Source: DATLGB01 sp963724135 (GTDB taxonomy: Bacteria > Actinomycetota > Thermoleophilia > Solirubrobacterales > Solirubrobacteraceae). Taken from it: a stretch of DNA of 64,000 nt. The stretch is taken from contig CAVRTA010000006.1 in assembly GCA_963724135.1 (NCBI GenBank), positions 1,302,001-1,366,000 of the forward strand. Direction: 5' to 3'. The notes under the pieces were generated by a model, which worked only from the letters and a program-made list of their open reading frames with translations, searched no databases and was not told where the DNA came from. Below, in pieces: positions 34,171 to 42,120 of this stretch (position 1 is the stretch's first letter; every line of letters begins with the position of its first letter). Both the position numbers and the translations under genes were made by a program.

Positions 34171-35582
34171 CGGTCTACCTCGTCGGGGCGGGTCCTGGGG
34201 ATCCGGGGCTGGTGACGTTGCGCGCTCGCGAGCTGCTCGAGCGCGCGGACGTCGTCCTCTACGACCTGCTCGTCGGCCCCGAGATCCTGGCCTGGGCGCG
34301 TGACGGCGCGGAACTGATCTTCGTCGGCAAGCGAGGCGGCGGCGAGCAGGTGCCGCAGTCCGAGACCAACCGGCTGCTCGTCGAGCACGGGCGCGCCGGC
34401 AGCACGGTGGTGCGGCTGAAGGGCGGCGACCCGTTCGTGTTCGGGCGCGGCAGCGAGGAGGCGCAGCTGCTGCGCGCCGAGGGGATCGGCTACGAGGTCG
34501 TGCCCGGCGTCACCTCGGGTATCGCCGCGCCGGCGTACGCGGGCGTCCCGGTCACCCATCGCGACATCGCGGCGGGGGTCGCCTTCGTCACCGGAAGCCG
34601 TGCCGAGCTGGACTGGGAAGCCCTCGCGCGGTTCCCGGGGACGCTCGTCTTCTACATGGGCATCCGCACGCTCCCGCGGATCACCGAGGGGCTGATGCGG
34701 GGCGGCCGCGCCGCCGACGAGCCCGTGGCCATCGTCGAGCGCGGCACGATGGCCGGTCAGCGCACCGTGCACGCGACGCTCGCGACCGCCGCCGAAGCGG
34801 ACGTCAGCGCGCCCGCCGTGATCGTGGTGGGGCCCGTTGCTGCGCTGGGCGAGGAGCTCTCATGGCGCGAGCTGCGGCCGTTGCACGGCGTGCGGATTGC
34901 GGTGACCCGCGCCCGTGCGCAGGCGTCGGCGCTCGCGAAGCGGCTGCGTGAGCTGGGCGCCGAGGTCGTGGAGGCCCCGGCCATCCGAACGGTCTCGCTC
35001 GACGCCCGGCTGCCGCCACTGGACGGATATGACCTGTTGATCGTCTCGTCACCGAATGGGGCGAGCGAGCTGTTCGCCTCGCTCGTCGCCGGCGGGCGCG
35101 ACGGTCGCGCGCTCGCCGGTCTGCGGGTCGCGGCGATGGGACCGGGTACGGCGCGTGCCCTGCGCGAGCGCGGGATCGTCGCCGACATCGTGCCCGAGCG
35201 CGCCGTCGCCGAGGGAATGGTCGAGGCGCTCGCGGAAGTCCCGCTCGAGCGCGTTCTGCTGGCACGGGCGAAGGAGGGGCGCGACGTCCTGCCGGACGCA
35301 CTGCGGGCCCGGGGCGTGGAGGTCGACGTCGTCGCGCTGTACGAGACGATCGCCGAGCCGGTCGATCCGGCGCTGATCGCCGACGTCGACTGGATCACCT
35401 TCACGTCGGCCTCGACGGTTCGCTACCTCGGCGACATCGCAACCGGCCCGCGCCTGGCCTCGATCGGCCCGGCGACGAGCGACGCGCTGCGCGAGCTCGG
35501 CCGCGAGCCCGACGTCGAGGCGAACCCCCACACCCCCGACGGCCTCATCGACGCGCTCTGTGTCGCTCAGCGCTTGAAATAG
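34167..35582 (+). CDS. SUMT-uroporphyrinogen-III synthase fusion
   Basis: Residues 1-240 are uroporphyrinogen-III C-methyltransferase (VYLVGAGPGDPGLVTLRA, VVRLKGGDPFVFGRGSEEA, VPGVTSGIAAPAYAGVPVTH), which makes precorrin-2 from uroporphyrinogen III. Residues about 245-471 are HemD, the uroporphyrinogen-III synthase (VAVTRARAQASALAKRL-like segment, FTSASTVRYL, IGPATSDAL), which closes the tetrapyrrole ring. The fusion covers two steps after HemC and feeds the SirC-like enzyme at 28671. GTG 34167 overlaps the hemC stop (GTGA). 471 residues, no visible damage. Confidence 0.93.
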   Translation: MTVYLVGAGPGDPGLVTLRARELLERADVVLYDLLVGPEILAWARDGAELIFVGKRGGGEQVPQSETNRLLVEHGRAGSTVVRLKGGDPFVFGRGSEEAQLLRAEGIGYEVVPGVTSGIAAPAYAGVPVTHRDIAAGVAFVTGSRAELDWEALARFPGTLVFYMGIRTLPRITEGLMRGGRAADEPVAIVERGTMAGQRTVHATLATAAEADVSAPAVIVVGPVAALGEELSWRELRPLHGVRIAVTRARAQASALAKRLRELGAEVVEAPAIRTVSLDARLPPLDGYDLLIVSSPNGASELFASLVAGGRDGRALAGLRVAAMGPGTARALRERGIVADIVPERAVAEGMVEALAEVPLERVLLARAKEGRDVLPDALRARGVEVDVVALYETIAEPVDPALIADVDWITFTSASTVRYLGDIATGPRLASIGPATSDALRELGREPDVEANPHTPDGLIDALCVAQRLK

Positions 35583-35601
35583 CAAGACTTAGGCGACTCA
35601 G

Positions 35602-36396
35602 ATGACTCGACCGATCACGTTTCTCAGCGACTACGGCCTCAGCGACGAGTTCGTCGGCGTCGTCCATGGCGTGATCGCGAAGCTGTGCCCGGACGCGCGC
35701 GTCATCGACATCGCGCACGGGATCCCTCGCCATGACGCGCGCGCCGGCGCGCTGGCGCTCGAGCGGGCGCTGCCATACACGCCCCCCGGCGTGCACCTCG
35801 CCGTCGTCGACCCCGAGGTCGGTGCGCGGCGGCGCGCCGTGGCGATCAGGACGGCCGACGAGGACCGGCTCATGGTGGGGCCGGACAACGGCCTGCTGGT
35901 TCCCGCCGCGAACCGCTTCGGCGGCATCGTCGAGGCGATCGAGATCTCGAGCTCGCCGTGGCGGCTCGAGCCCGTCTCCGCCACGTTCCACGGGCGCGAC
36001 GTCTTCGCTCCGGTGGCGGCGCGCCTCGCCGCGGGCGAGGCGCTGGCCGATGCGGGCGATCCCGTCGAGCCCGACGACCTGATCACGCTCTCGATGCCGG
36101 AGCCCGAGATCGGCGCCGGAGAGATCCTCGCCCACGTCCGCGCGCGCGATGCCTTCGGCAACCTGCTGCTCGACGTCGCCCACGACCAGCTCGCGCAGAC
36201 CGGCCTGCGCCTCGGCCGCACCGTCAGGATCGAGGAGCGCGAGGCCACCTTCGCCCGCACCTTCGCGGACGTGCCGGAGGGCGAGCTGCTCGTCTACGAG
36301 GACGCGAGCCGCCACCTGGCGATCGCGGTCAGCGGGGGCGACGCGGCGGGGGAGCTGGGCCTCGAGCCGGGCGACGCCGTGCGGCTCACAGCCTGA
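35602..36396 (+). CDS. SAM hydroxide adenosyltransferase (DUF62)
   Basis: The enzyme cleaves S-adenosylmethionine with water to adenosine and methionine; relatives include the fluorinase and chlorinase. The family motif set Asp-Arg-His is recognisable: TFLSDYGLSDEFVGVVHG, AVVDPEVGARRRAVAI and TFHGRDVFAPVAARLA. The 264-residue length is normal. A halogenase-type insert is absent, so hydrolase is the expected activity. It starts 19 bases after the HemD stop, and its stop overlaps the birA ATG. Confidence 0.9.
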   Translation: MTRPITFLSDYGLSDEFVGVVHGVIAKLCPDARVIDIAHGIPRHDARAGALALERALPYTPPGVHLAVVDPEVGARRRAVAIRTADEDRLMVGPDNGLLVPAANRFGGIVEAIEISSSPWRLEPVSATFHGRDVFAPVAARLAAGEALADAGDPVEPDDLITLSMPEPEIGAGEILAHVRARDAFGNLLLDVAHDQLAQTGLRLGRTVRIEEREATFARTFADVPEGELLVYEDASRHLAIAVSGGDAAGELGLEPGDAVRLTA

Positions 36397-37064
36397 TGCT
36401 CGGCCGTCCGCGCCTGCACCTGCGCGCCGTCGACTCGACGAACACCAGGGCGCGCGAGCTCGCCGAGCAGGGCGCGCCGCACGGGGCGCTCGTGACCGCC
36501 ACCGAGCAGACCGCCGGCCGCGGGCGCCAGGGGCGCACGTGGGTCGGCCCGCCCGGCAGCGCGCTGCTGATGTCGCTGATCGTGCGCGACCACGACGCGC
36601 TGTTGCCGCTGCGCGCGGGCCTCGCCGTGGCCGACGTCGCGGACGCCCGCGCCCGCGTCAAGTGGCCCAACGACGTGCTCGTCGACGGCCGCAAGGTCGC
36701 CGGCGTCCTCGTGGAGGGACGCCCCCAGGAGGGGTGGGCCGTGCTCGGCATCGGCGTCAACGTCGCCGTCGCCGTCGCCGACCTGCCGGTGGAGCTGAGC
36801 GAGAGCGCGGGCACGCTGGGCAGGCGCACGGACGACCTCGAGCCGTTCCTGGCCGAGCTGCTCGCCGCGCTCGAGGCGCGCCTGCTCGAGCCCTCGCCCG
36901 ACACCATCACCGCGCTGCGCGCTCGTGACGCCCTGCTCGAACGGATCGTCCGCTGGGACGACCGGGCCGGCACCGGGGCGGGCATCGACGAACAGGGCCG
37001 GCTGCTGGTCGCGACCGACAGCGAGCTGGTGGCGCTCGAGTCGGGAGAGGTGCACCTAGGGTGA
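36396..37064 (+). CDS. birA: Biotin--[acetyl-CoA-carboxylase] ligase
   Basis: BirA activates biotin as biotinyl-AMP and attaches it to carrier proteins. The catalytic-loop motif GRGRQGRTW and the KWPNDVLVDGRKVAGVLVEG region are intact, as is the C-terminal beta domain. There is no N-terminal helix-turn-helix, so it is a group I enzyme without repressor function. 222 residues. ATG 36396 overlaps the previous stop (TGATG), and the stop overlaps the PqqD-like start (GTGA). Confidence 0.92.
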   Translation: MLGRPRLHLRAVDSTNTRARELAEQGAPHGALVTATEQTAGRGRQGRTWVGPPGSALLMSLIVRDHDALLPLRAGLAVADVADARARVKWPNDVLVDGRKVAGVLVEGRPQEGWAVLGIGVNVAVAVADLPVELSESAGTLGRRTDDLEPFLAELLAALEARLLEPSPDTITALRARDALLERIVRWDDRAGTGAGIDEQGRLLVATDSELVALESGEVHLG

Positions 37065-37348
37065 GCAGCGTGGAGCTCCCGACCGGGCGCATCACCATCC
37101 CCGAGGGCGTCGTGCGCCGCGCGTTCGGCGAGGACCGCGTCCTCCTCAGCCTCGCCACCGGCCATTACCACGGGCTCAACGCGACCGGTGGCCACATGCT
37201 CGCGCTGCTCGAGGAGACCGGCGACGCCGAGGAGACCGCGCGGCGGACCTCCGAGGACCTCGGCGAGCCGATCGACCGCGTGCGCCATGACCTCGCCGCG
37301 CTCTGCCAGGCACTGGCCGAGCGGGGGTTGATCGAGGTCGCCGAGTAG
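37061..37348 (+). CDS. Orphan PqqD-like peptide-recognition domain
   Basis: The 95-residue protein has the PqqD/RRE-like pattern: IPEGVVRRAFGEDRVLLSLATGHYHGLNATGGHMLALLE, with the beta strands, GHYHGLN turn and helical end. Such domains bind the leader of a ribosomal precursor peptide and hand it to a radical-SAM or other modifying enzyme. Neither a precursor peptide nor a radical SAM gene is in this window, so its partner is unknown; a different ligand for a similar fold is possible. It is coupled to birA by GTGA and precedes the OsmC gene by ten bases. Confidence 0.7.
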   Translation: MSSVELPTGRITIPEGVVRRAFGEDRVLLSLATGHYHGLNATGGHMLALLEETGDAEETARRTSEDLGEPIDRVRHDLAALCQALAERGLIEVAE

Positions 37349-37358
37349 CGTCTGGGCC

Positions 37359-37859
37359 ATGCGGTCGGACGAGCTACGCACGCTGCAGGCGCCGATCAAG
37401 GAGCGCTACCGCGAGGCGCCCGAGGCCGCGCTGGTGACGCTCGCGGCCGCCGGCACGCTCGCCGACGGGATCGCCTGCTCGGTCCAGACCGGGCGCGCGA
37501 TCGCCGAGGCGGGTCTGCACCCGGCCACCGGAGGCGACGGCTCCCAGCTCTGCTCTGGTGACATGCTGCTCGAAGCGCTCGTGGCCTGCGCCGGCGTGAC
37601 GCTGCGCTCGGTGGCCACCGCGCTGGACATCGGTCTGCGCGGCGGCACCGTACGTGCGGAGGGGGACCTCGACTTCCGCGGGACGCTGGGCGTCGACCGC
37701 GAGGCGCCGGTCGGCTTCGCCGCGATCCGGCTCACGTTCGAGCTCGACACGGACGCCGACGAGGAGCAGCTCGCGACGCTGCTGCGGCTGACCGAGCGCT
37801 ACTGCGTCGTGTTGCAGACGCTCACGCGCACGCCGGCGCTCAGCTGCGAGATCGCTTAG
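37359..37859 (+). CDS. OsmC-family protein
   Basis: The 166-residue product has the two OsmC/Ohr cysteines in LVACAGVTLRSVA and RYCVVLQTLTR, used for thiol-based reduction of hydroperoxides, together with SGDMLLEALVACAG. The first 30 residues are extended compared with Ohr. Function in organic hydroperoxide or ligand detoxification is likely. It converges on the helicase gene and overlaps it by four bases at the stops. Confidence 0.88.
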   Translation: MRSDELRTLQAPIKERYREAPEAALVTLAAAGTLADGIACSVQTGRAIAEAGLHPATGGDGSQLCSGDMLLEALVACAGVTLRSVATALDIGLRGGTVRAEGDLDFRGTLGVDREAPVGFAAIRLTFELDTDADEEQLATLLRLTERYCVVLQTLTRTPALSCEIA

Positions 37860-40288
37860 GCCGCTTCGCGGTCGGGATCGGCGTCGACGGTCGTCGTCGC
37901 GTTCTCCTCGACCTGAGGCGCGCCGTTGTCCGCGCCGGCGGGCTTGCGCCGCCGCGAGCGCCGGCGCTTGGACTTGCCGCCCTTGGGCAGGTTGCGCAGC
38001 AGCTCGCGCGCAAGAGCGCCGGGCTTGCGCGACATGCGCATACGCGCGCCGTTGACGACCTCGCCCGCTTCCGGCGTGTGCGGCAGCGCAGCGGCGAGCA
38101 GTGCGGCGGCGAGGCGGCGGTCCTGCTGGCGTGCGGCCTGCACGAGCCGGCGCGCGTTGCGCGCGTGCGCCCCGCCGGACGAGTTCACGAGCAGGCCGAG
38201 CAGCCGCTTGGTCTCCGGCCAGCGCTGGACCGCGTACTCCTCGTGGACCTCGCGCGTGTACTCGGCGCAGCGCCAGATCCAGTTGTTGGCCTGGTCGCGA
38301 CGACCGAGCCGGTTCTCGGCCAGCGCGCTGAGGATGATCTTCACGCCCTCGCGCTTGTCGTCGCGCGGCCAGTTGCCGACCATCTCGACCGCCCGGTCGA
38401 AGGCCTCGTCGTCCTTGGCCGCGGCGATCTCCTGGAGCGCTCGCATTCTCAGCTGCGGGTTCTTGTTGCGCTCGAGCGCCGTGATCAGGAAGGTCCGCTT
38501 GAGCTCGCCCTGCTGGTCGAAGTGCAGCATCGCGCGGGCGCGCCGCCAGCCCGTGGGCGCGACGCGCGCGCCCGCCAGCGCCGCCCACTGGATCTGCTCG
38601 CCGTAGTCGAGGTGCTCGACGGCGATCCGCCACAGCTCGCGCTCGAAGACCTCGATGCGGCGGGTCTCGTCCGCCGTCACGGGCAGCACGCGGCGCTCGA
38701 CGCGCAGGCGCCGCCCGCGGCCGCGGCGCACCGGGCCGACGACAATCGCGCCGCCGCGATACACGTCGCGGTCGAGCAGGGAGTGCAGCGTGACGACGGG
38801 GTCGTCGTGCTTGGTGCCCGGCGCGACGAAGTCGACGACGATGCCGGCCTCCTTGCCCTGGTGGCGGCGCGTGACGCGCCCGACCCGCTGCTGGTAGATG
38901 CGCCGCGAGGCGGTCGGAGCCAGGTGGACGCAGACCGTCGCCCGGGGCGAGTTCCAGCCCTCGGCGAGCAGCTGCGCGTTGACGAGCACGTCGATGTCGC
39001 CGCGCTCGTAGGCGGCCAGGATCTCCGCCAGCTCTCGCTTGGGTGTCTCGCCCGACACGCCCTGCGCCTTGATGCCCGACTCGCGGAAGGCCTCGGCGAC
39101 GTTCATCGCGTGCCGCACGCCCGCCGCGTACACGACCCCGGGAACGCCGTTGAAGCGCGTCTTGTAGAGGTCGGCGATCGCCATGTTGAAGGGCAGGATG
39201 TCCAGCATCTCGGCCAGCATCTCCTGGTCGAACTCCATGTCCACCTCGCCCTTGCGCAGCGGCACCTTGGCGATGTTGCGGACGTTCTTCCCAGGCGGGA
39301 TGCGCACGCAGCGCAACGGCGAGATCACGCCGCGGCGCGCCGCCTGCGCGAGGTCGAAGCGCGACGTCTGCGTCGGGAACAGGTCGGTGACGTGGCGGGC
39401 GATCAGCGCGCCCGTCGCGGTCATGCCGATGAAGATCGGCTCGGACCACTTGCGGATCGCGGCCGAGGTCTTCTCGCCCAGCGCGGTGTGGGCCTCGTCG
39501 CAGATGACGATCGAGTAGGCGTCGGAGACGTTGCCGGCGTGGCGGACGAACCACTGGTAGGTCTCGACGGTGACCGGGCCGATCGAGGAGTCCTGGCCGC
39601 GCAGGAGCGGCCCGTGGATCCGGTCGCGGTAGCCGCGGTCGCGCAGCTCGCCCAGGAACTGGTCCACGAGGTTGCGGCGGTGGGTGAGGATCAGGATGCC
39701 GGCGGTCCGCGACGCCTCGACGAAGCCGAGCGCGGCGACCGTCTTACCGGCGCCGGTCGCGTGCTCGAACCAGAAGCGCTTGCCGGCGTTGGGATCCTCG
39801 GGGGCCTCCGGGAGCTGCTCGTCGTCGTCGACCGGGCCGTCGTCGGCCCAGTCCTGGGGCTCCTCGTCCTCCTCCTCGACGCCCTCGGGGAGCGCCGGCG
39901 CCTCCACGTCGGGCGGCGGCATCGCCGGCTCGAGGTGCTGGGCCTCGGCCAGCAGCGCGGTCAGCGTGCCCGACAGCGCATCGACCTGGTGCGCAGAGAG
40001 GACCGTGCCATCGACGAGCTTGGGCTCGTCCTCGCCGAGCAGGCGCTCGAGCCCGAGCAGCAGCGAGAACGTCCGCCGCCACTCCACCGAGGGATTGGCG
40101 GCACCGGCATCGACCTCCGCCAGCGCCGCGTCGAACGCCAGGCGCCGCGGTGAATCCGGGCCGAGCGCGTGCGCGACCTCCTCGCCTTCGAGCACGAACG
40201 GTTCACGGGTGAACTGCTGCACCCGCTCGAGGTCCGTCAAAGACGGCAGGGAAGCGGCCGTGGAGGCCACTGCTGTGGAGTCAGCCAT
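37856..40288 (-). CDS. DEAH-box superfamily 2 helicase
   Basis: The 810-residue ATPase has motif I HATGAGKTVAAL (about 177-187), motif II CDEAHTALG (about 262-270), motif III GMTATGALIA and the C-terminal helicase motif with VLVNAQLLAEGWNSPRA and QQRVGRVTR. A basic tail, KSKRRRSRRRKP, follows. An acidic insert around residues 138-165 (EEEDEEPQDWADDG) lies before motif I. The layout resembles DEAD/DEAH helicases of restriction or replication-repair type, but no partner nuclease is adjacent. ATG 40288 is preceded by a normal leader. Its function is not defined by context. Confidence 0.85.
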   Translation of the reverse strand: MADSTAVASTAASLPSLTDLERVQQFTREPFVLEGEEVAHALGPDSPRRLAFDAALAEVDAGAANPSVEWRRTFSLLLGLERLLGEDEPKLVDGTVLSAHQVDALSGTLTALLAEAQHLEPAMPPPDVEAPALPEGVEEEDEEPQDWADDGPVDDDEQLPEAPEDPNAGKRFWFEHATGAGKTVAALGFVEASRTAGILILTHRRNLVDQFLGELRDRGYRDRIHGPLLRGQDSSIGPVTVETYQWFVRHAGNVSDAYSIVICDEAHTALGEKTSAAIRKWSEPIFIGMTATGALIARHVTDLFPTQTSRFDLAQAARRGVISPLRCVRIPPGKNVRNIAKVPLRKGEVDMEFDQEMLAEMLDILPFNMAIADLYKTRFNGVPGVVYAAGVRHAMNVAEAFRESGIKAQGVSGETPKRELAEILAAYERGDIDVLVNAQLLAEGWNSPRATVCVHLAPTASRRIYQQRVGRVTRRHQGKEAGIVVDFVAPGTKHDDPVVTLHSLLDRDVYRGGAIVVGPVRRGRGRRLRVERRVLPVTADETRRIEVFERELWRIAVEHLDYGEQIQWAALAGARVAPTGWRRARAMLHFDQQGELKRTFLITALERNKNPQLRMRALQEIAAAKDDEAFDRAVEMVGNWPRDDKREGVKIILSALAENRLGRRDQANNWIWRCAEYTREVHEEYAVQRWPETKRLLGLLVNSSGGAHARNARRLVQAARQQDRRLAAALLAAALPHTPEAGEVVNGARMRMSRKPGALARELLRNLPKGGKSKRRRSRRRKPAGADNGAPQVEENATTTVDADPDREAA

Positions 40289-40424
40289 CGAGGCTCGTAA
40301 GTCGTACGTTGTCGGCGCCCTGGAGAGGTGACGCCGAAGGGTGCGCGGTCGTGGGCCTAAATGGAGCCGGCACGAGGTGTGCGCACCCCCCATTGAAGCA
40401 GATCGCCGACCTACCCTGACTGCG

Positions 40425-41006
40425 ATGCGCCGGGCAGCTCCCTTCTTGGCCGCGGCCGCGGTGGCGGCGATCGTCGTGATCGGACTGCTACAGGCAGGCG
40501 GCGGCGGCGACACGGACGAGGGGCTGCCACCGTTCGAGATCGACGCCGGCCTGCGCGAGCTCAGGGGCGCACCCCCCCGGCTGGCCTCGCTGCACGCGCA
40601 GCACAGCCAACTGCTCGGCGGCGGGGTCAAGGCGCTGCGCGCCCGGCTCGAGCAGCTGCGTGGTCATCCGATCGTGATCAACGTCTGGGGCTCGTGGTGC
40701 ACGCCCTGCCGGCAGGAGTTCCCGATCCTCCAGCACGCCGGAGCCCGATACGGCAAGCGCATCGCGTTCCTCGGCGTCGACACGATCGACCCGATCGATG
40801 CCGCGCGCGAGTTCCTGCGCGATTTTCCGGTCCCCTTCCCCTCCTACCGCGACCCCCACGGCGAGCTCGTGCAGGACCTCGGCGCCCCGGGGGGCGCGCC
40901 GGTCATGCTCTACCTCGACGAGCAGGGCGAGACAGCGTTCATCCATCAGGGCCAGTACCGGACGCTCGCCGACTTCGAGGCCGACATCGAGCGCTACCTG
41001 CTTTGA
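40425..41006 (+). CDS. Membrane-anchored TlpA/ResA-like thioredoxin
   Basis: Residues 7-27 (FLAAAAVAAIVVIGLL) anchor the protein in the membrane; the rest is a thioredoxin fold outside it. The active site is WGSWCTPCRQEFP, with the WCxxC pair and the usual PIL and cis-Pro region (GGAPVMLYLD). TlpA/ResA/CcmG-type proteins reduce apocytochrome c cysteines, which agrees with the ccm genes about 9 kb upstream, though nothing links them directly. 193 residues. ATG 40425; the stop overlaps the dtd TTG. Confidence 0.85.
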   Translation: MRRAAPFLAAAAVAAIVVIGLLQAGGGGDTDEGLPPFEIDAGLRELRGAPPRLASLHAQHSQLLGGGVKALRARLEQLRGHPIVINVWGSWCTPCRQEFPILQHAGARYGKRIAFLGVDTIDPIDAAREFLRDFPVPFPSYRDPHGELVQDLGAPGGAPVMLYLDEQGETAFIHQGQYRTLADFEADIERYLL

Positions 41007-41419
41007 GGGCGCTCGTGCAGCGCGTCGCGTCGGCGAGCGTGACCGTCGACGGCGAGGAGGTCGCCGCCATCGGTCCCGGCCTGCTCGTCCTGCTCGGCAT
41101 CACCCACGCCGACGACGCTGCGACGGCCGACCGCATCGCGGACAAGGTTCGCGCGCTGCGCGTCTTCCCGGACGCCGACGGGCGCATGAACGAGCCGCTC
41201 GGAGACCGCGAGGTGCTCGTCGTCTCGCAGTTCACGCTCTACGGCGACGCGAGCAAGGGCACCCGGCCGAGCTTCGTCGCCGCCGCCCCGCCCGAGCACG
41301 CCGAGCCGCTCTATGAGCGCTTTCGGGAGCGACTCGGAGCGAAGGGGGGAGTGTTCGGCGCCCACATGCAGGTCGCGCTCGTCAACGACGGCCCGGTCAC
41401 CGTCCTCGTCGAGTCCTGA
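41003..41419 (+). CDS. dtd: D-aminoacyl-tRNA deacylase
   Basis: Dtd removes D-amino acids or glycine from mischarged tRNA. The motifs SQFTLYGDASKGTRPSF and the GPVT motif (NDGPVTVLVE) are typical; a gly-cisPro in the latter gives chiral proofreading. 138 residues, full length. TTG 41003 overlaps the previous stop (TTGA), and its own TGA is part of the palindrome at 41416. Confidence 0.95.
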   Translation: MRALVQRVASASVTVDGEEVAAIGPGLLVLLGITHADDAATADRIADKVRALRVFPDADGRMNEPLGDREVLVVSQFTLYGDASKGTRPSFVAAAPPEHAEPLYERFRERLGAKGGVFGAHMQVALVNDGPVTVLVES

Positions 41420-41448
41420 GACAAAAGGGACTGTCCCTTTTGTCTCAG
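41416..41448. repeat. AAAAGGG palindrome, copy 5, at dtd stop
   Basis: CTGAGACAAAAGGGAC (41416-41431) and its exact complement (41433-41448) flank a single T. The TGA stop of dtd is at 41417-41419, inside the left arm. The outer bases differ from other copies (GAGAC for TTCAC or GACAC), while AAAAGGG and CCCTTTT are shared. Confidence 0.9.
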
Positions 41449-41463
41449 CGGTAGGGTCTCGCG

Positions 41464-42072
41464 ATGCCGCCTGAGGAACGTCTTGTCGTGCGCTTCGGTG
41501 CTGAGCCGCCGCAGGAGATGCTTCCTAGCGGGCGCTGGGCGGAGACGCTGCGGGGCGAGTTCATGGCCGCGTGTCTGACCTTTGACGAGGACGTGGGCGA
41601 GATCCCCGCGGAGCTCGACTGGCATCCCGACCGCACGTGGGCGGGGCGTACCTACGTCCCCGTGACCGCGCGCACGAGCACAGGGCTGGACGTCTTCGGT
41701 TACGTCTCCTACACACCGGCCGACGACCAGCATCCCGAGCCGGCCGACTTCCACGCGACGGCCGACTTCACCGACGAGACCGCCGAGGCCAACCCCGACT
41801 GGAAGCTCGACCTCTGCGACGAGGTGATCGGCGGATGGCGCGGCGAGCACGGCAAGGTCGCCGCGATGACGCTGGTGTGGGGCCGCGCGCTGACCGGCGG
41901 GGGACACGCGGTCACGGCGGAGCTGGCCGGCCTCGCGGTCGACCAGTGCGCGCTGGTGGACACGCGCTTCACGCTGATCGCCCCCGACAACTACAAGGGC
42001 GACTTCCTCGAGGTGCTCCTCTGGGACTCGCGCGCCAACGAGCTGGCCCGCGAGTCCCTGTACGAGGAGTGA
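41464..42072 (+). CDS. Hypothetical protein, 202 residues
   Basis: No family is recognised. The acidic, tryptophan-rich sequence (LDWHPDRTWAGRTYVPVT, WKLDLCDEVIGGWRGEHG, VLLWDSRANELA) suggests a soluble globular protein without a signal peptide or membrane segment. It starts at ATG 41464, 16 bases after the palindrome, and ends just before a GC hairpin shared with the convergent ABC operon. Uniform codon use supports a real gene. Confidence 0.7.
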   Translation: MPPEERLVVRFGAEPPQEMLPSGRWAETLRGEFMAACLTFDEDVGEIPAELDWHPDRTWAGRTYVPVTARTSTGLDVFGYVSYTPADDQHPEPADFHATADFTDETAEANPDWKLDLCDEVIGGWRGEHGKVAAMTLVWGRALTGGGHAVTAELAGLAVDQCALVDTRFTLIAPDNYKGDFLEVLLWDSRANELARESLYEE

Positions 42073-42083
42073 CGTCGCCCGCA

Positions 42084-42103
42084 GGCCGGCGCTTGCGCCG
42101 GCC
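42084..42103. terminator. GC hairpin between convergent genes
   Basis: GGCCGGCGC (42084-42092) pairs with GCGCCGGCC (42095-42103) across TT. It lies in the 48-base gap between the 202-residue gene and the last gene of the ABC operon, a normal place for a two-way terminator; a U run is missing on both sides. Confidence 0.6.
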
Positions 42104-42120
42104 GGCAGGGCGAGACATCG

